64,000 nt of DNA from an uncultured Alphaproteobacteria bacterium (GTDB lineage Bacteria > Pseudomonadota > Alphaproteobacteria > Rs-D84). Under the pieces are notes generated by a model. The model did not search any database, was not told the origin of the DNA, and saw nothing but the letters and a program-made list of their open reading frames with translations. Each line of letters begins with the position of its first letter. Position 1 is the stretch's first letter. Location: positions 41,065 to 105,064 of the forward strand of contig CALXML010000004.1 of assembly GCA_944389465.1 (NCBI GenBank), in the 5' to 3' direction. A program made the translations under genes and the position numbers. This document shows positions 50,691 to 59,856 of this stretch, one piece after another.

Positions 50691-51200
50691 ATGAAAACAG
50701 TATGTGATTTTTGTAAAACAGAATATTCACTAGATGCCGCACCAATTGGACCTGTGAAATGTGCGGTGTGCGGACATACTTGGGTTGTTCAACCGCCCCA
50801 GCGTCAAAATCCGATATTGGTATTTATTGCGGCATTGTGCGCATTGCTGGCCGCGATAATGTTTGCAGTCGTTGTGCTGTATCAAAATCAGGTCAAGGAA
50901 ATACAGGAAAAACCATTAATTGCAGAATTGGAAAACGTAACGACCAGCATTGATGATAATGGCATAAATCATTTTGTTGTATCTGGGCGTGTTGTAAATC
51001 GGTCTGGGCAAATATATGGTGTGCCGGAATTGGTTGTTACATCATATGATGCAAACGGCAATGTTTTGGACCGTCAACGTTTTATGCCGTCGGCAACATT
51101 ATTGGACGCTGGCAAGTCTGCTGGTTTTTTACATACATTATCTGTCCCGATTGAAAACGTGGATAAAATCGCCGTTGAACTGGAATCACAGGGGGAATAA
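50691..51200 (+). CDS. MJ0042-type zinc-ribbon membrane protein (DUF3426-like)
   Basis: The N-terminal zinc ribbon has C5, C8, C24 and C27 (VCDFCKTEYSL, VKCAVCGHTW). A transmembrane helix follows at about residues 42-65, then a periplasmic domain of about 100 residues with FVVSGRVVNRSGQIYGVPEL and LDAGKSAGFLHTL. This matches MJ0042-finger/DUF3426 proteins of proteobacteria, whose function is unknown. The next gene starts 2 nt after its stop. Confidence 0.8.
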   Translation: MKTVCDFCKTEYSLDAAPIGPVKCAVCGHTWVVQPPQRQNPILVFIAALCALLAAIMFAVVVLYQNQVKEIQEKPLIAELENVTTSIDDNGINHFVVSGRVVNRSGQIYGVPELVVTSYDANGNVLDRQRFMPSATLLDAGKSAGFLHTLSVPIENVDKIAVELESQGE

Positions 51201-51202
51201 AT

Positions 51203-51685
51203 ATGAAAAAAATCCTGTTTGCATTACTGGTATGTACATTACCAATTTTTTCAGCATATTGTGCGGATGCAAATACCGACACGCCCCCCGCGCCACAACC
51301 GCGCATCAGTTTATTTTCCACCAGTACAGATTGGCAGGCTTTGACCGGCCTGCGTTATTCTGAATACCGTGGTGAATTTATTCCATCGTCTGGTATTGTT
51401 GGGCGCGGATTGGTACTGTATTATTTGGATGGTTTTCCATGCTATGGCTTGGGCGAAGGGGTACGTGTCTGGATTGGCCCCCGCAATAAGCACGAAGGTG
51501 AATTGCGCATCGCATGCCTGTATGCGCCAACTGAAATAAAATTTACATGGCGCAACGCCACGCGTGATGCCGAACAGGCGCAAAGCACGGGAATATTAAC
51601 CTGTCCGGTGGATGCAAATGGTCGTGATTTAACGATTGATTTGGGCAATTGTGAAAAGGGGCCCGATTGGGATGAATACAAGTAA
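51203..51685 (+). CDS. secreted protein of unknown function
   Basis: The 160-aa protein has a signal peptide (about residues 1-20, MKKILFALLVCTLPIFSAYC-A). If cleaved after the SAYC region, C20 could be a lipidation site, although the lipobox (FSAYC) is poor. The mature part has Cys residues near 80, 100, 133 and 149, and beta-type motifs (GLVLYYLDGFPCYGLGEG, RVWIGPRNKHEG). No family is recognised. It lies between a zinc-ribbon gene and an RluA-family gene with minimal spacing. Confidence 0.6.
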   Translation: MKKILFALLVCTLPIFSAYCADANTDTPPAPQPRISLFSTSTDWQALTGLRYSEYRGEFIPSSGIVGRGLVLYYLDGFPCYGLGEGVRVWIGPRNKHEGELRIACLYAPTEIKFTWRNATRDAEQAQSTGILTCPVDANGRDLTIDLGNCEKGPDWDEYK

Positions 51686-51689
51686 AGTT

Positions 51690-52652
51690 ATGCAAACACA
51701 ATCACGTGATTTTATTGTGACTGATGCGGACGTGGGTGTTCGGTTGGACAAATTTTTGGTTGCACAATTACCTGAATATTCGCGCAGTGAAATTCAGCGA
51801 TTTAATGTTTTATTAAACGGAATGGCGTCTAAATTTTCTGTGCGTTTGCGCGCGGGGGATAAAATATCCGTCGTAATCCCAGAACGGGAAACTTTTGTTG
51901 CGTCTGCCGGAATATCACAGGATTTTGAACTGGATATTTTATACGAAGATGACGACATAATCGTTATAAACAAACCGCGTGGTGTTGTGATGTACCCGTC
52001 TGCTGGTAATACTGGTGGAACATTGGTTCAAAATATATTGGCGCATACGCACCTGTCGGCGTTGGGTGGTGAAACACGCCCCGGTGTGGTTCATCGTCTG
52101 GACAAGGATACCAGTGGCGTAATGGTTTTTGCAAAATCAGACGCGGCATATCGCGGTCTGGTAAAAACTTTTTCGGCCCACGATTTAACCAGAAAGTATA
52201 TCGCGTTTGTTTGGGGTGTACCCAATTGGGACGGTGCGGATATTACAGGTAATATTGCACGTTCATCACGCAATCGTCAAAAAATGACAATGGTAAAATC
52301 AGGCGGCAAACCCGCACACACAATTGTAAACGTTGCGGACGTGTGGACGCGCGCCGGCGTATCATTGTTTCGGTGCACATTAATGACAGGGCGAACACAT
52401 CAAATACGTGTGCATTTGTCTGCGCACGGCTTTCCAGTATTGTGTGACCCCGTGTACGGCAGGTCTGGCAACAGATTGGCCAGTGTGAAAAATTCTGATT
52501 TATTGGAATTTTTAAAAACACATACCGGTCAAATGCTGCACGCTGAAATTTTGGATTTCACGCATCCTGTCACCGGTGAAAAACTGCATTTCAAGGCGCA
52601 CATGCCGGACGATATGTCTGAATTAAAAACTGTATTGGACGAAATCGGATAA
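51690..52652 (+). CDS. RluA-family pseudouridine synthase (RluC/RluD type)
   Basis: The N-terminal S4-like domain (VRLDKFLVAQLPEYSRSEIQRF) is followed by the catalytic RluA domain: VVHRLDKDTSGVMVFAKSD contains the essential Asp, and RTHQIRVHLSAHGFPVLCDPVYG is the conserved C-terminal block. RluD makes three pseudouridines in 23S helix 69; RluC another three. These cannot be told apart here. The start is either 51690 or 51672, the latter overlapping the upstream gene; 51690 gives a standard N-terminus of 320 aa. Confidence 0.9.
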   Translation: MQTQSRDFIVTDADVGVRLDKFLVAQLPEYSRSEIQRFNVLLNGMASKFSVRLRAGDKISVVIPERETFVASAGISQDFELDILYEDDDIIVINKPRGVVMYPSAGNTGGTLVQNILAHTHLSALGGETRPGVVHRLDKDTSGVMVFAKSDAAYRGLVKTFSAHDLTRKYIAFVWGVPNWDGADITGNIARSSRNRQKMTMVKSGGKPAHTIVNVADVWTRAGVSLFRCTLMTGRTHQIRVHLSAHGFPVLCDPVYGRSGNRLASVKNSDLLEFLKTHTGQMLHAEILDFTHPVTGEKLHFKAHMPDDMSELKTVLDEIG

Positions 52653-52725
52653 AGTGCAAACGTACGGCCGGCTTTGTTGGGTGTAATTTTTTTATCAACA
52701 GACTAATATTTCATACATTTTTCCT

Positions 52726-52753
52726 TTGTACGATTATGATTTTATGTTATACT
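52726..52753 (+). promoter_or_regulatory. promoter of the large Cys-module protein
   Basis: TTGTAC (52726-52731), 16-bp spacer, TATACT (52748-52753) with an upstream TG. The leader of about 20 nt contains GGAG (52768-52771), so this gene has a normal ribosome site. Confidence 0.65.
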
Positions 52754-52779
52754 TATTTAATAAGTATGGAGTGAGTCTA

Positions 52780-55700
52780 ATGAACTTTCTGAAAAAAACA
52801 ATTGGATTTCTGGCTGTTTGTGGCGTTGTTCCTGCGGCATATGCGTTAACGGCACGCCCCAGTGTTATTGGTACTGCATCAACGCGGTTGCCGACAATGA
52901 CGGCGTACATAAATGGAACGGTTACATCCAATTCGTCATCCACATCAAATTTGTTAAACAATGCCGATTGTATAGAGGCATACACATCCTGTCTGCGTGG
53001 CTCTGATGTTTGTGGTCCTAATTTTGAAGAATGCACCACCGACGTTTTATTCCATGGGCAAATGCCAAAATGTTTAAGTACATTGGCGCAATGTTCGGCG
53101 TCTGGGGTGAATGCTTTGTTTGGAACATCGTCAACAACGGCGTTAAATAATGTTGCAACAAAAAATTCATATGGCGAAGTAACAGATTATGTCTATCCCA
53201 CAGATGGCAGTGTTCTGGGCCAATTAATCACCGGTGCGGCAATTTCAAATATGTACAACACCAGTGACTGTGTGCGTCGTTATACAACGTGTTTGCAACG
53301 TGACAATGTTTGTGGTGCGGATTTTGAATTATGCACGACAAACACTGAATTTAAAAAGCAGATGGTTTATTGTGATTCCACACTGGCGCGTTGTGCGGCT
53401 GATGGAAAAATACAGTTGTTTGGTTCAACAAACACAACAACAAATCCTGCGACCGACAGTCGCGTTGGCATTATGATAAGCGAGGGCGCAGCCTTGGCCG
53501 CGGTGAATGCGGTTTCCACGTGTTACAAGGTTGCAGACCAGTGTATCTTGAACGCATGTGCGACCAATCCATACAAATGTAATGAAAGTTCCACTATCAG
53601 CACAATCAACTTGGTTGATGCGATTAACAACGGGGCCACGGTTGATGCCGCAATAACCCAGATTACGGTTGATACAAATTCCAGTTCCGCGGTTCAATCA
53701 TACATTAAAAATGCATGCTTGGATACAATCGGTTCAAACAAATATTGCTATGCAACATTCCTTGGCAATGGCGCAATGCCAACAGCATCACAGTTAAGCG
53801 ATGCCGATAATCAAGAGGATGTCTTTGCCGAGGCTTATGCATCACGTATGAACTCTTCTATGAAGGCGCGCATCACAGAATTAATGGAACAATTTGATTC
53901 AGACGCTAAATCCAATTGTGCCAACACAATAAAATCATGTGCAATGCGTGTATGTGGTGGTGGTTCTGGTGCGGCATGCTATTCACAGGTATTTGGCGCA
54001 ACAGACAAAACAATTAACAACGCCGTTTCATACGAAGAAATTAAAACAGGCTGTTCTGATATTGTAAACACTGACCCATATTGTAAATATGCGGCGGCAA
54101 ATCCGAACGATGTTGGTGGTTATACATATACATATATCAATAATGATGCGTTTGACACACTGTTCCCAAAATACAGTTCCAACAGTGGTGACCCAATTGG
54201 TGTTATCGCATCATTGAATGCATCGCTGGCCACCAGTTACAGTGATGCCGCAATTGCACAAATGCGCACACAATGCGAATCTGTTGCGAAAAGTTGTGTA
54301 CGTTCAATGTGTGGCGAAGATTATACAAACTGCTATCGCAATCGTACAGACGTGGCATCATCCCTGACCGATACGGGTAATACTGCATTTGACCGCAGTA
54401 TGAACAAGGTCGGCGGTGTATTGGATTACACGGTTGTATTGGGATTGTGTTTGGATACGGTTAAAAGTGCCGACGTATGTCAGGAACACTTGGCCATTGA
54501 ACAAAACAAATTAAAAATTGCGGACAGCAATTCCACATCATCATGGGGCGCGGCATCAAATGTTCGCGAGGGTTGGATTGATGCCGGTGGCGCAACCAAT
54601 ATTACCGAGGACCGCGTTCAGGCAACTGACGGTAATGGTAATCTGTTGTGCAGTGCCGATGATGGTTCACAGGGTATATGCTATTCTGTTGATGCCAGTG
54701 GCCAGATTTATGATGAACCGGTATACACATCATATACCACATATGTTCAAAATCAGGCTGCATCAACATTGTTCCGTGATTTGATATATGATTTGGAAAA
54801 AGAGGCCCAAGCCATATATAACAGCAAATTAACCCAAGAACAAAATATGTGCCTGTCATCAAACAATGGCGGTATTATGGCTGCCAGTGATACGGGTGGT
54901 ACATTTATGTGGGTTAAACTGAAATCCAAAAATGTCCCAGATGATTACAGCATAATGGGATTGGAACGCAACGACTTTAACCCCAGCAATGATTTGTATG
55001 GTTCATTCTGCAGCGTTCAGGTCAGATTGCAATCTGATGACCCAGATATACAAAACGCCATGAATGGTGCGGATTGGGCGACAACATACTTTGCGGTTGG
55101 TGATACATTCACCTGTGGCAGTTGGGTTCCATCCGATGTACTGGAAAATTTGGCCAACCAAGTTGTTGCCGCAGAAACAGCCGATATGCGCGACAGCCAA
55201 AATCGTGTAGAATTTTGGACAACACTGTTGGGCACGGTTGGTGGCGCAATTGGTGGTGCGTATCTGGGTGATGGTATTCAGGATGGCACTGTGTTTGGCG
55301 GTTTAACCGGTAAAAAACAAAATAACAGCGATGCAGCAAGTCTGGCCGGTCGTTATATTGATTCTGTGAAAGCTGCCATAAACAGCAATAATGTTAACAG
55401 TGCGGAAAGTTATGTTAACAGTTTGAAGACTTATGCAGACAATGCGGGTGCCAGTGAAACGGCAATAAATCGTGCGGTTGCATCTGTAAATACTTGGGTT
55501 GCATCACAAAAGGCAATTGATGCGGCCAAGGTAACAAAACCGTCCGCAGAACAAACCGCTGCTGCAACCACCGCACAGGCAAACATTGCGGCGCAAAAAA
55601 CACAGGCCATAACAGATTTGGATTTGTTAAAAGCCGAATGTGAAAATGGCGCGTCAAAAACAACGGCCAAAAACCAATGGTTGGGCCCAACATTGGGTGC

Positions 55701-55893
55701 GGTTGTAACGGGGGCTGCTGGTGGATTCTTGGTTAACAAGGCGACCCGTGATATTCAGGCATCTAATTTAAGTGCTGCTGAAAAGGCCGCATACGAAGAA
55801 TGGATGAATAATGTCGGAAATCATATCAAGTGCTATATCGGCACGGACGAGGCCGGCGAATACGGCGACATATTAAGTGTCAGTATGGATTAA
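52780..55893 (+). CDS. large secreted protein with repeated cysteine modules
   Basis: This 1037-aa protein has a signal peptide (to about residue 22) and is not recognised. Two 42-residue modules share one Cys spacing: C64, 71, 78, 85, 98, 105 and C164, 171, 178, 185, 198, 205 (exactly 100 apart). Then come three units of C-x6-C-x4-C-x6/7-C followed by C-x9-C: C248-267/C313-323, C380-400/C425-435 and C499-518/C557-567. The C-terminal third is helical (about 860-950) and holds two glycine-zipper stretches (GTVGGAIGGAYLGDG and GAVVTGAAGGFLV) that may insert in a membrane. An extracytoplasmic, disulfide-rich scaffold is inferred. Confidence 0.75.
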   Translation: MNFLKKTIGFLAVCGVVPAAYALTARPSVIGTASTRLPTMTAYINGTVTSNSSSTSNLLNNADCIEAYTSCLRGSDVCGPNFEECTTDVLFHGQMPKCLSTLAQCSASGVNALFGTSSTTALNNVATKNSYGEVTDYVYPTDGSVLGQLITGAAISNMYNTSDCVRRYTTCLQRDNVCGADFELCTTNTEFKKQMVYCDSTLARCAADGKIQLFGSTNTTTNPATDSRVGIMISEGAALAAVNAVSTCYKVADQCILNACATNPYKCNESSTISTINLVDAINNGATVDAAITQITVDTNSSSAVQSYIKNACLDTIGSNKYCYATFLGNGAMPTASQLSDADNQEDVFAEAYASRMNSSMKARITELMEQFDSDAKSNCANTIKSCAMRVCGGGSGAACYSQVFGATDKTINNAVSYEEIKTGCSDIVNTDPYCKYAAANPNDVGGYTYTYINNDAFDTLFPKYSSNSGDPIGVIASLNASLATSYSDAAIAQMRTQCESVAKSCVRSMCGEDYTNCYRNRTDVASSLTDTGNTAFDRSMNKVGGVLDYTVVLGLCLDTVKSADVCQEHLAIEQNKLKIADSNSTSSWGAASNVREGWIDAGGATNITEDRVQATDGNGNLLCSADDGSQGICYSVDASGQIYDEPVYTSYTTYVQNQAASTLFRDLIYDLEKEAQAIYNSKLTQEQNMCLSSNNGGIMAASDTGGTFMWVKLKSKNVPDDYSIMGLERNDFNPSNDLYGSFCSVQVRLQSDDPDIQNAMNGADWATTYFAVGDTFTCGSWVPSDVLENLANQVVAAETADMRDSQNRVEFWTTLLGTVGGAIGGAYLGDGIQDGTVFGGLTGKKQNNSDAASLAGRYIDSVKAAINSNNVNSAESYVNSLKTYADNAGASETAINRAVASVNTWVASQKAIDAAKVTKPSAEQTAAATTAQANIAAQKTQAITDLDLLKAECENGASKTTAKNQWLGPTLGAVVTGAAGGFLVNKATRDIQASNLSAAEKAAYEEWMNNVGNHIKCYIGTDEAGEYGDILSVSMD

Positions 55894-55913
55894 TTCATCT
55901 GTTGACTGAAAAT

Positions 55914-55940
55914 AAAACCGCCCCAGTGGCGGTTTTTTAT
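55914..55940. terminator. bidirectional terminator after the Cys-module gene
   Basis: AAAACCGCC (55914-55922) with GGCGGTTTT (55928-55936), T run. It separates two convergent genes and overlaps neither stop. Confidence 0.85.
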
Positions 55941-57724
55941 CGTTGTTTGTCCAGTTTAGCACCCTGTCGCAGAAATTTTATTTTTTCATAAATTTGTTGA
56001 TAATTTAAATCGTAATGGGAAATTTTTCCTGACATAAAACTTAACGCCATGGCAATTTGTTTGCTGGTGTAATTGTTTAATACATATCCCAAATCATTCC
56101 ATGAATGATACAGTACTGTACGTATAATTTTTGAAACATATTGTGGTTGTGACCATGCGGGATGATTTATATACAATGCCCCCATATCAATTACTGTGTG
56201 GCCACGGAAATTATCGCTGTTTCTGTCGGTCAGTGAATATCTGGACACCATTTCAAAAGGTTTATAAATCCTGCGCATTGATGGGGCTGCATCAGTGTAT
56301 GGATATATCAGGTATATTTCGCCGCGCTGATTACTGATACCGGCGGTGGAAATTTTGCGAAACTTGGTTTTTCCATAATACCGCATACCACCCATTAAAA
56401 ATGAATTTTGCAATTCTGTATTATGATTATATTTATTCAACAGGGCTGATGTTCTGTCACAGTGATAAATTTTCCATATATATTTTTTATCATTTGGCAC
56501 CTGCATAGTATATGTTTTTGCAAAATCCCCAGCCCCCAGATATTTTATTTCAATCGGTTGGTGTATAATATTTGAAACTGCATTTGCCATATCGGATAAA
56601 TCCTGTGGTGTGGCGGATGTTGTGGATGGCTGATATAATTTGATTGCAAATTTTTTCAGTATTATATGCAATCTTTTTGTTGCATATCCGCGCTGTTTAT
56701 CAGGAATTTTCATCATCCAAGAATATGGAAACGCCCCCGGATTTTTATAGCCCGCCATAACAATGGCATGCATAGTATCTGGATTTACCGGATGTTTGGT
56801 CAGCCACCGTGTGCACGATGGACAATTTTTTACACGTGGCGGACGGCTGTCAATAATATGCAACAAATTCGGCATATTTAATGATTCCAGTTCATAAAAC
56901 TTGTTTTCAGTGTTGGGATATTTTTTTGATATATTGCACAGTTCATGGGCATATAAATCAATATTCTTGTTCCATGTGCGCAGCATTTTTCGCCGTGCCA
57001 CATTAACATTAAACCATTGGTCAAACGTTCGTGATACAGAATTTCGCAATATTGTTTCCCAATCAAACACAGTGCGTGTCATATGTGGATTGGCGGCCTT
57101 GTATTCCCATATTGCGCGTTCAAATTCTTGTTTCAGTTCATATTTGCGTAAATCAGATATTGCGCCGGATACAGTTGGTCGTACAAATGTGTGGCCATGT
57201 GAACTGATGCCAAATTGATGGTTCGTACTGATGAATTTTTTACCGGTATCATGCCAGTTTAATCTGTGCAGATATCGCAAAGTGTAATCGCCAAATTGAC
57301 GTGTGCGTGATTCATAATAATACGTGCCAAAATATTGTGCCACAGGATATACAGTAACATCATTTTTTGAATCCGTTATTTGCACAGATTTTAACTTTGG
57401 TTTGTTCATGCAAATCCATCCCATAACAGACTTTTGATTTTTTGGTATGGATATATTGCACAACAGCGGGCAATTAATAAAAGACAATGGTGATAAATTT
57501 TTCAGATTTGCCCCAAAATATATTGATTCCAGATAGGGGTTGTTGTTAAAAACCTTGCCATAAATTTCGCACAGTGATTCAGGCAAATACAAATGGCGCA
57601 ATTGTGGCATATTATCGCCAACCTGTTGGGCTATTTCAGTAACACCAAACGGAATACGCAAAACCCCATTTGCATCAATATCAGATGCATCCAGTTTTGT
57701 TAAAACACCATTGGATATAAACAT
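55937..57724 (-). CDS. LRR (BspA-like) plus protein-kinase-like protein, candidate effector
   Basis: The 595-aa protein has no signal peptide. Residues 20-120 contain BspA-type leucine-rich repeats (MPQLRHLYLPESLCEIYGKVF, NPYLESIYFG, CPLLCNISIPKN). Residues 390-520 look like a divergent kinase: glycine loop LGAGDFAKTY (396-405), a VAIK-like Lys in YIWKIY (K418), an acidic residue at E438, and SDNFRGHTVIDMGAL, where N505 and D513 could be the metal-binding Asn and the DFG Asp. An HRD motif is not clear. A CPSC pair lies at 301-304. The middle part is unassigned. Predicted leaderless mRNA. A VirD4-like coupling ATPase is encoded 18 kb away. Confidence 0.6.
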   Translation of the reverse strand: MFISNGVLTKLDASDIDANGVLRIPFGVTEIAQQVGDNMPQLRHLYLPESLCEIYGKVFNNNPYLESIYFGANLKNLSPLSFINCPLLCNISIPKNQKSVMGWICMNKPKLKSVQITDSKNDVTVYPVAQYFGTYYYESRTRQFGDYTLRYLHRLNWHDTGKKFISTNHQFGISSHGHTFVRPTVSGAISDLRKYELKQEFERAIWEYKAANPHMTRTVFDWETILRNSVSRTFDQWFNVNVARRKMLRTWNKNIDLYAHELCNISKKYPNTENKFYELESLNMPNLLHIIDSRPPRVKNCPSCTRWLTKHPVNPDTMHAIVMAGYKNPGAFPYSWMMKIPDKQRGYATKRLHIILKKFAIKLYQPSTTSATPQDLSDMANAVSNIIHQPIEIKYLGAGDFAKTYTMQVPNDKKYIWKIYHCDRTSALLNKYNHNTELQNSFLMGGMRYYGKTKFRKISTAGISNQRGEIYLIYPYTDAAPSMRRIYKPFEMVSRYSLTDRNSDNFRGHTVIDMGALYINHPAWSQPQYVSKIIRTVLYHSWNDLGYVLNNYTSKQIAMALSFMSGKISHYDLNYQQIYEKIKFLRQGAKLDKQR

Positions 57725-57731
57725 ATTAAAA

Positions 57732-57759
57732 ATGCTACACTAAAATATAATTTTGTCAA
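57732..57759 (-). promoter_or_regulatory. promoter of the LRR/kinase-like gene
   Basis: Minus strand TTGACA (57759-57754), 16-bp spacer, TAGCAT (57737-57732), 7 nt to the ATG at 57724. No Shine-Dalgarno; predicted leaderless. Confidence 0.6.
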
Positions 57760-57820
57760 TATTTTTATAAAGAAACAATAACAGTATTGTGATTTTTAAC
57801 TTTTCACATTGTAATTTTTA

Positions 57821-57829
57821 TGTTAAAAT
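57821..57829 (+). promoter_or_regulatory. extended -10 promoter of the 57.8-60.6 kb pair
   Basis: TG-T-TAAAAT; the short leader has AGAGAG before the ATG at 57849. Confidence 0.5.
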
Positions 57830-57848
57830 TAACCGTAACAGAGAGAAT

Positions 57849-59852
57849 ATGAAGCATACATCCAGATTTTTAATAGTGGCATTGGCCCTGTGCGGTGCGC
57901 CTGCATACGCGGCATCGCCCATTGCAACCACTGCGGGCAGTAATTTAACGGCATTCAATGGTAACAGTGGCGCAACAAATAATAATATGTGGAACGCATA
58001 TATGAACCCACGTTCCAGCGGTGCCACGTCCGCACCAACGGCTGATTTTGGTAATTGTAATGCGATAATTTTACGCTGTGCCCAACCAAAGTGTGCAAAT
58101 GGTGGCTGCAGTACAATGGATGTTGCCAAACCAATAGTAGAGGGCTGTGTCAAATCCAACCCGTCGTGTGAACAATACGGCAGTGAATTGGTTAATTACA
58201 TTTCTGCGCAATTGGTGTCTGATGCAAATGCGGCGGCCCAAACTGCGGCGGCAAACGCGCAAATTGCTGCGGCCAATGCGTCCGCCCAGCAAAGCGCGCA
58301 ACAAATGGCCCAAATGCAACAGCAAATGCAACAGATGCAACAGCAATTACAACAACAAAGTGCTGATACCGCGGCCCAGATTCAGGCCGCCTTGGCCCAA
58401 CAGCAACAGGCCACCGCACAGGCAATTGCCGATGCTGCATCTGCGAATACGGCTGCTATAAACAATGTTTCAAATCAGATACAAACGGCCACAACAACGT
58501 CCACCGCGCCCGCCACGACAACGGCGGCAACCACATCTGATTCCGCATTAACCACGGCCCAGCAAACTGCGGCGGCGGCGGGTATATCGGCTGATTTGTT
58601 GGCGCGCGAGCAAATTTCTGGTCAAATTTTAACCAAAATAGAAAATGCTGAAAAGGCCCTGAAACGTGCACAGGCTGCAATGAACAACGCTTTTACATAT
58701 GCGGGCTGTGATTCCACGGGCAGTAATTGTTCCGGTCCAAAACGCGTTTCCGTGTTCAAGGACAAGGCAATGGAATTTTTTGACCCATACAATGATGTTT
58801 TGGATGAATTATACGATGGGTTAATTTTGGCGCAATCGGTTGGCGTTGATATAACTGATATTTATATGATGCTGAATGGCACGTGTAATGTATGGGGGCA
58901 ATACCTGTGTGCCGAGGGTCAAGTTATGCATTACACCACGAAAAATTGTAAAAATGGTAAATCTGTATCGATTTTATCCGGCGGTGGCACTGTGTTTGGT
59001 GGTGCTGATTGTACAGTGGGTCAGGTTGTCCCAATGTCCGACGGTGGATGTCAATTAATAAAAATGTTAACCAGCAAGGATGAAGTGCAACGTAACTGGT
59101 TATATCCCGAAACGGGCGAGGGTGGCGTTCAGGTTCGTGTTGGCTGTGCGTCCGAGGCTTTGGATAATTCTTCCCTGTTTCGTAATCGTAAAAAGCAGGC
59201 CGACATTGATATTGAAACCCTGCAACGCATAATTGAACAGGACGCACCATCTGCATATGGCGTAAATGGTGTGTTTGGTGGCACAACCACACCCGAAAAT
59301 GATGGTTTGCCATATTGTGAATTAAATGATGAAACATATCGTGATTTGCAGAAAATCGCTACATTGCGCGAATTGCCGGATAAAGTCTGTGTGACAGAAA
59401 CGGATATGAAACGCATCGCGGATGGTCTTTCTATACTGCAAACTGGTGGCGAATCCACATTTTCTGTACAGGAAAAATGTAGGGGTGGTGGAGAAGTGCG
59501 TGGTAACGAATATGGAAAATGTTTATGCAACAATTCGCCGGATAATTGGGCTGAATGGGATGAAGAGAATGACGAATGTATTTGTACCGGTGGGGCAGCT
59601 GGTTTGACATTTGATTATGATAAATTGATGTGTGTTGACCCAGAAGAAAACACCGCGGACGACGTCAGCGAAAGAACAGATGTAACAGGTATTCAATACG
59701 TTGGTTTGGATTGCGCATTAACTGGCGGTGAAACAGATTTTCTGAACAATATATGTAAATGCGGAACAAAAACGTACAATCCATCGTTTCAACGTTGTGT
59801 TACAAATGGGTTCATAAAAGAAGTTCAATATAACTTTAGTTATAATAAATAA
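57849..59852 (+). CDS. secreted Cys-rich protein with Gln-rich coiled coil
   Basis: The 667-aa protein has a signal peptide (residues 1-21, ending AYA) and is not recognised. C70, C77, C82 and C87 (x6, x4, x4), then C100 and C107 (x6), repeat the cysteine rhythm of the 52.8-kb protein. Residues 126-215 are an Ala/Gln-rich region predicted to form a coiled coil, followed by a Thr-rich linker. The C-terminal half has many Cys pairs, ending in an EGF-like run near 555-600 (CLCNN, CICTG) and CALTGG/CKCG. The start at 57849 gives the signal peptide; an earlier ATG at 57789 would not. Confidence 0.7.
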   Translation: MKHTSRFLIVALALCGAPAYAASPIATTAGSNLTAFNGNSGATNNNMWNAYMNPRSSGATSAPTADFGNCNAIILRCAQPKCANGGCSTMDVAKPIVEGCVKSNPSCEQYGSELVNYISAQLVSDANAAAQTAAANAQIAAANASAQQSAQQMAQMQQQMQQMQQQLQQQSADTAAQIQAALAQQQQATAQAIADAASANTAAINNVSNQIQTATTTSTAPATTTAATTSDSALTTAQQTAAAAGISADLLAREQISGQILTKIENAEKALKRAQAAMNNAFTYAGCDSTGSNCSGPKRVSVFKDKAMEFFDPYNDVLDELYDGLILAQSVGVDITDIYMMLNGTCNVWGQYLCAEGQVMHYTTKNCKNGKSVSILSGGGTVFGGADCTVGQVVPMSDGGCQLIKMLTSKDEVQRNWLYPETGEGGVQVRVGCASEALDNSSLFRNRKKQADIDIETLQRIIEQDAPSAYGVNGVFGGTTTPENDGLPYCELNDETYRDLQKIATLRELPDKVCVTETDMKRIADGLSILQTGGESTFSVQEKCRGGGEVRGNEYGKCLCNNSPDNWAEWDEENDECICTGGAAGLTFDYDKLMCVDPEENTADDVSERTDVTGIQYVGLDCALTGGETDFLNNICKCGTKTYNPSFQRCVTNGFIKEVQYNFSYNK

Positions 59853-59856
59853 CAGA

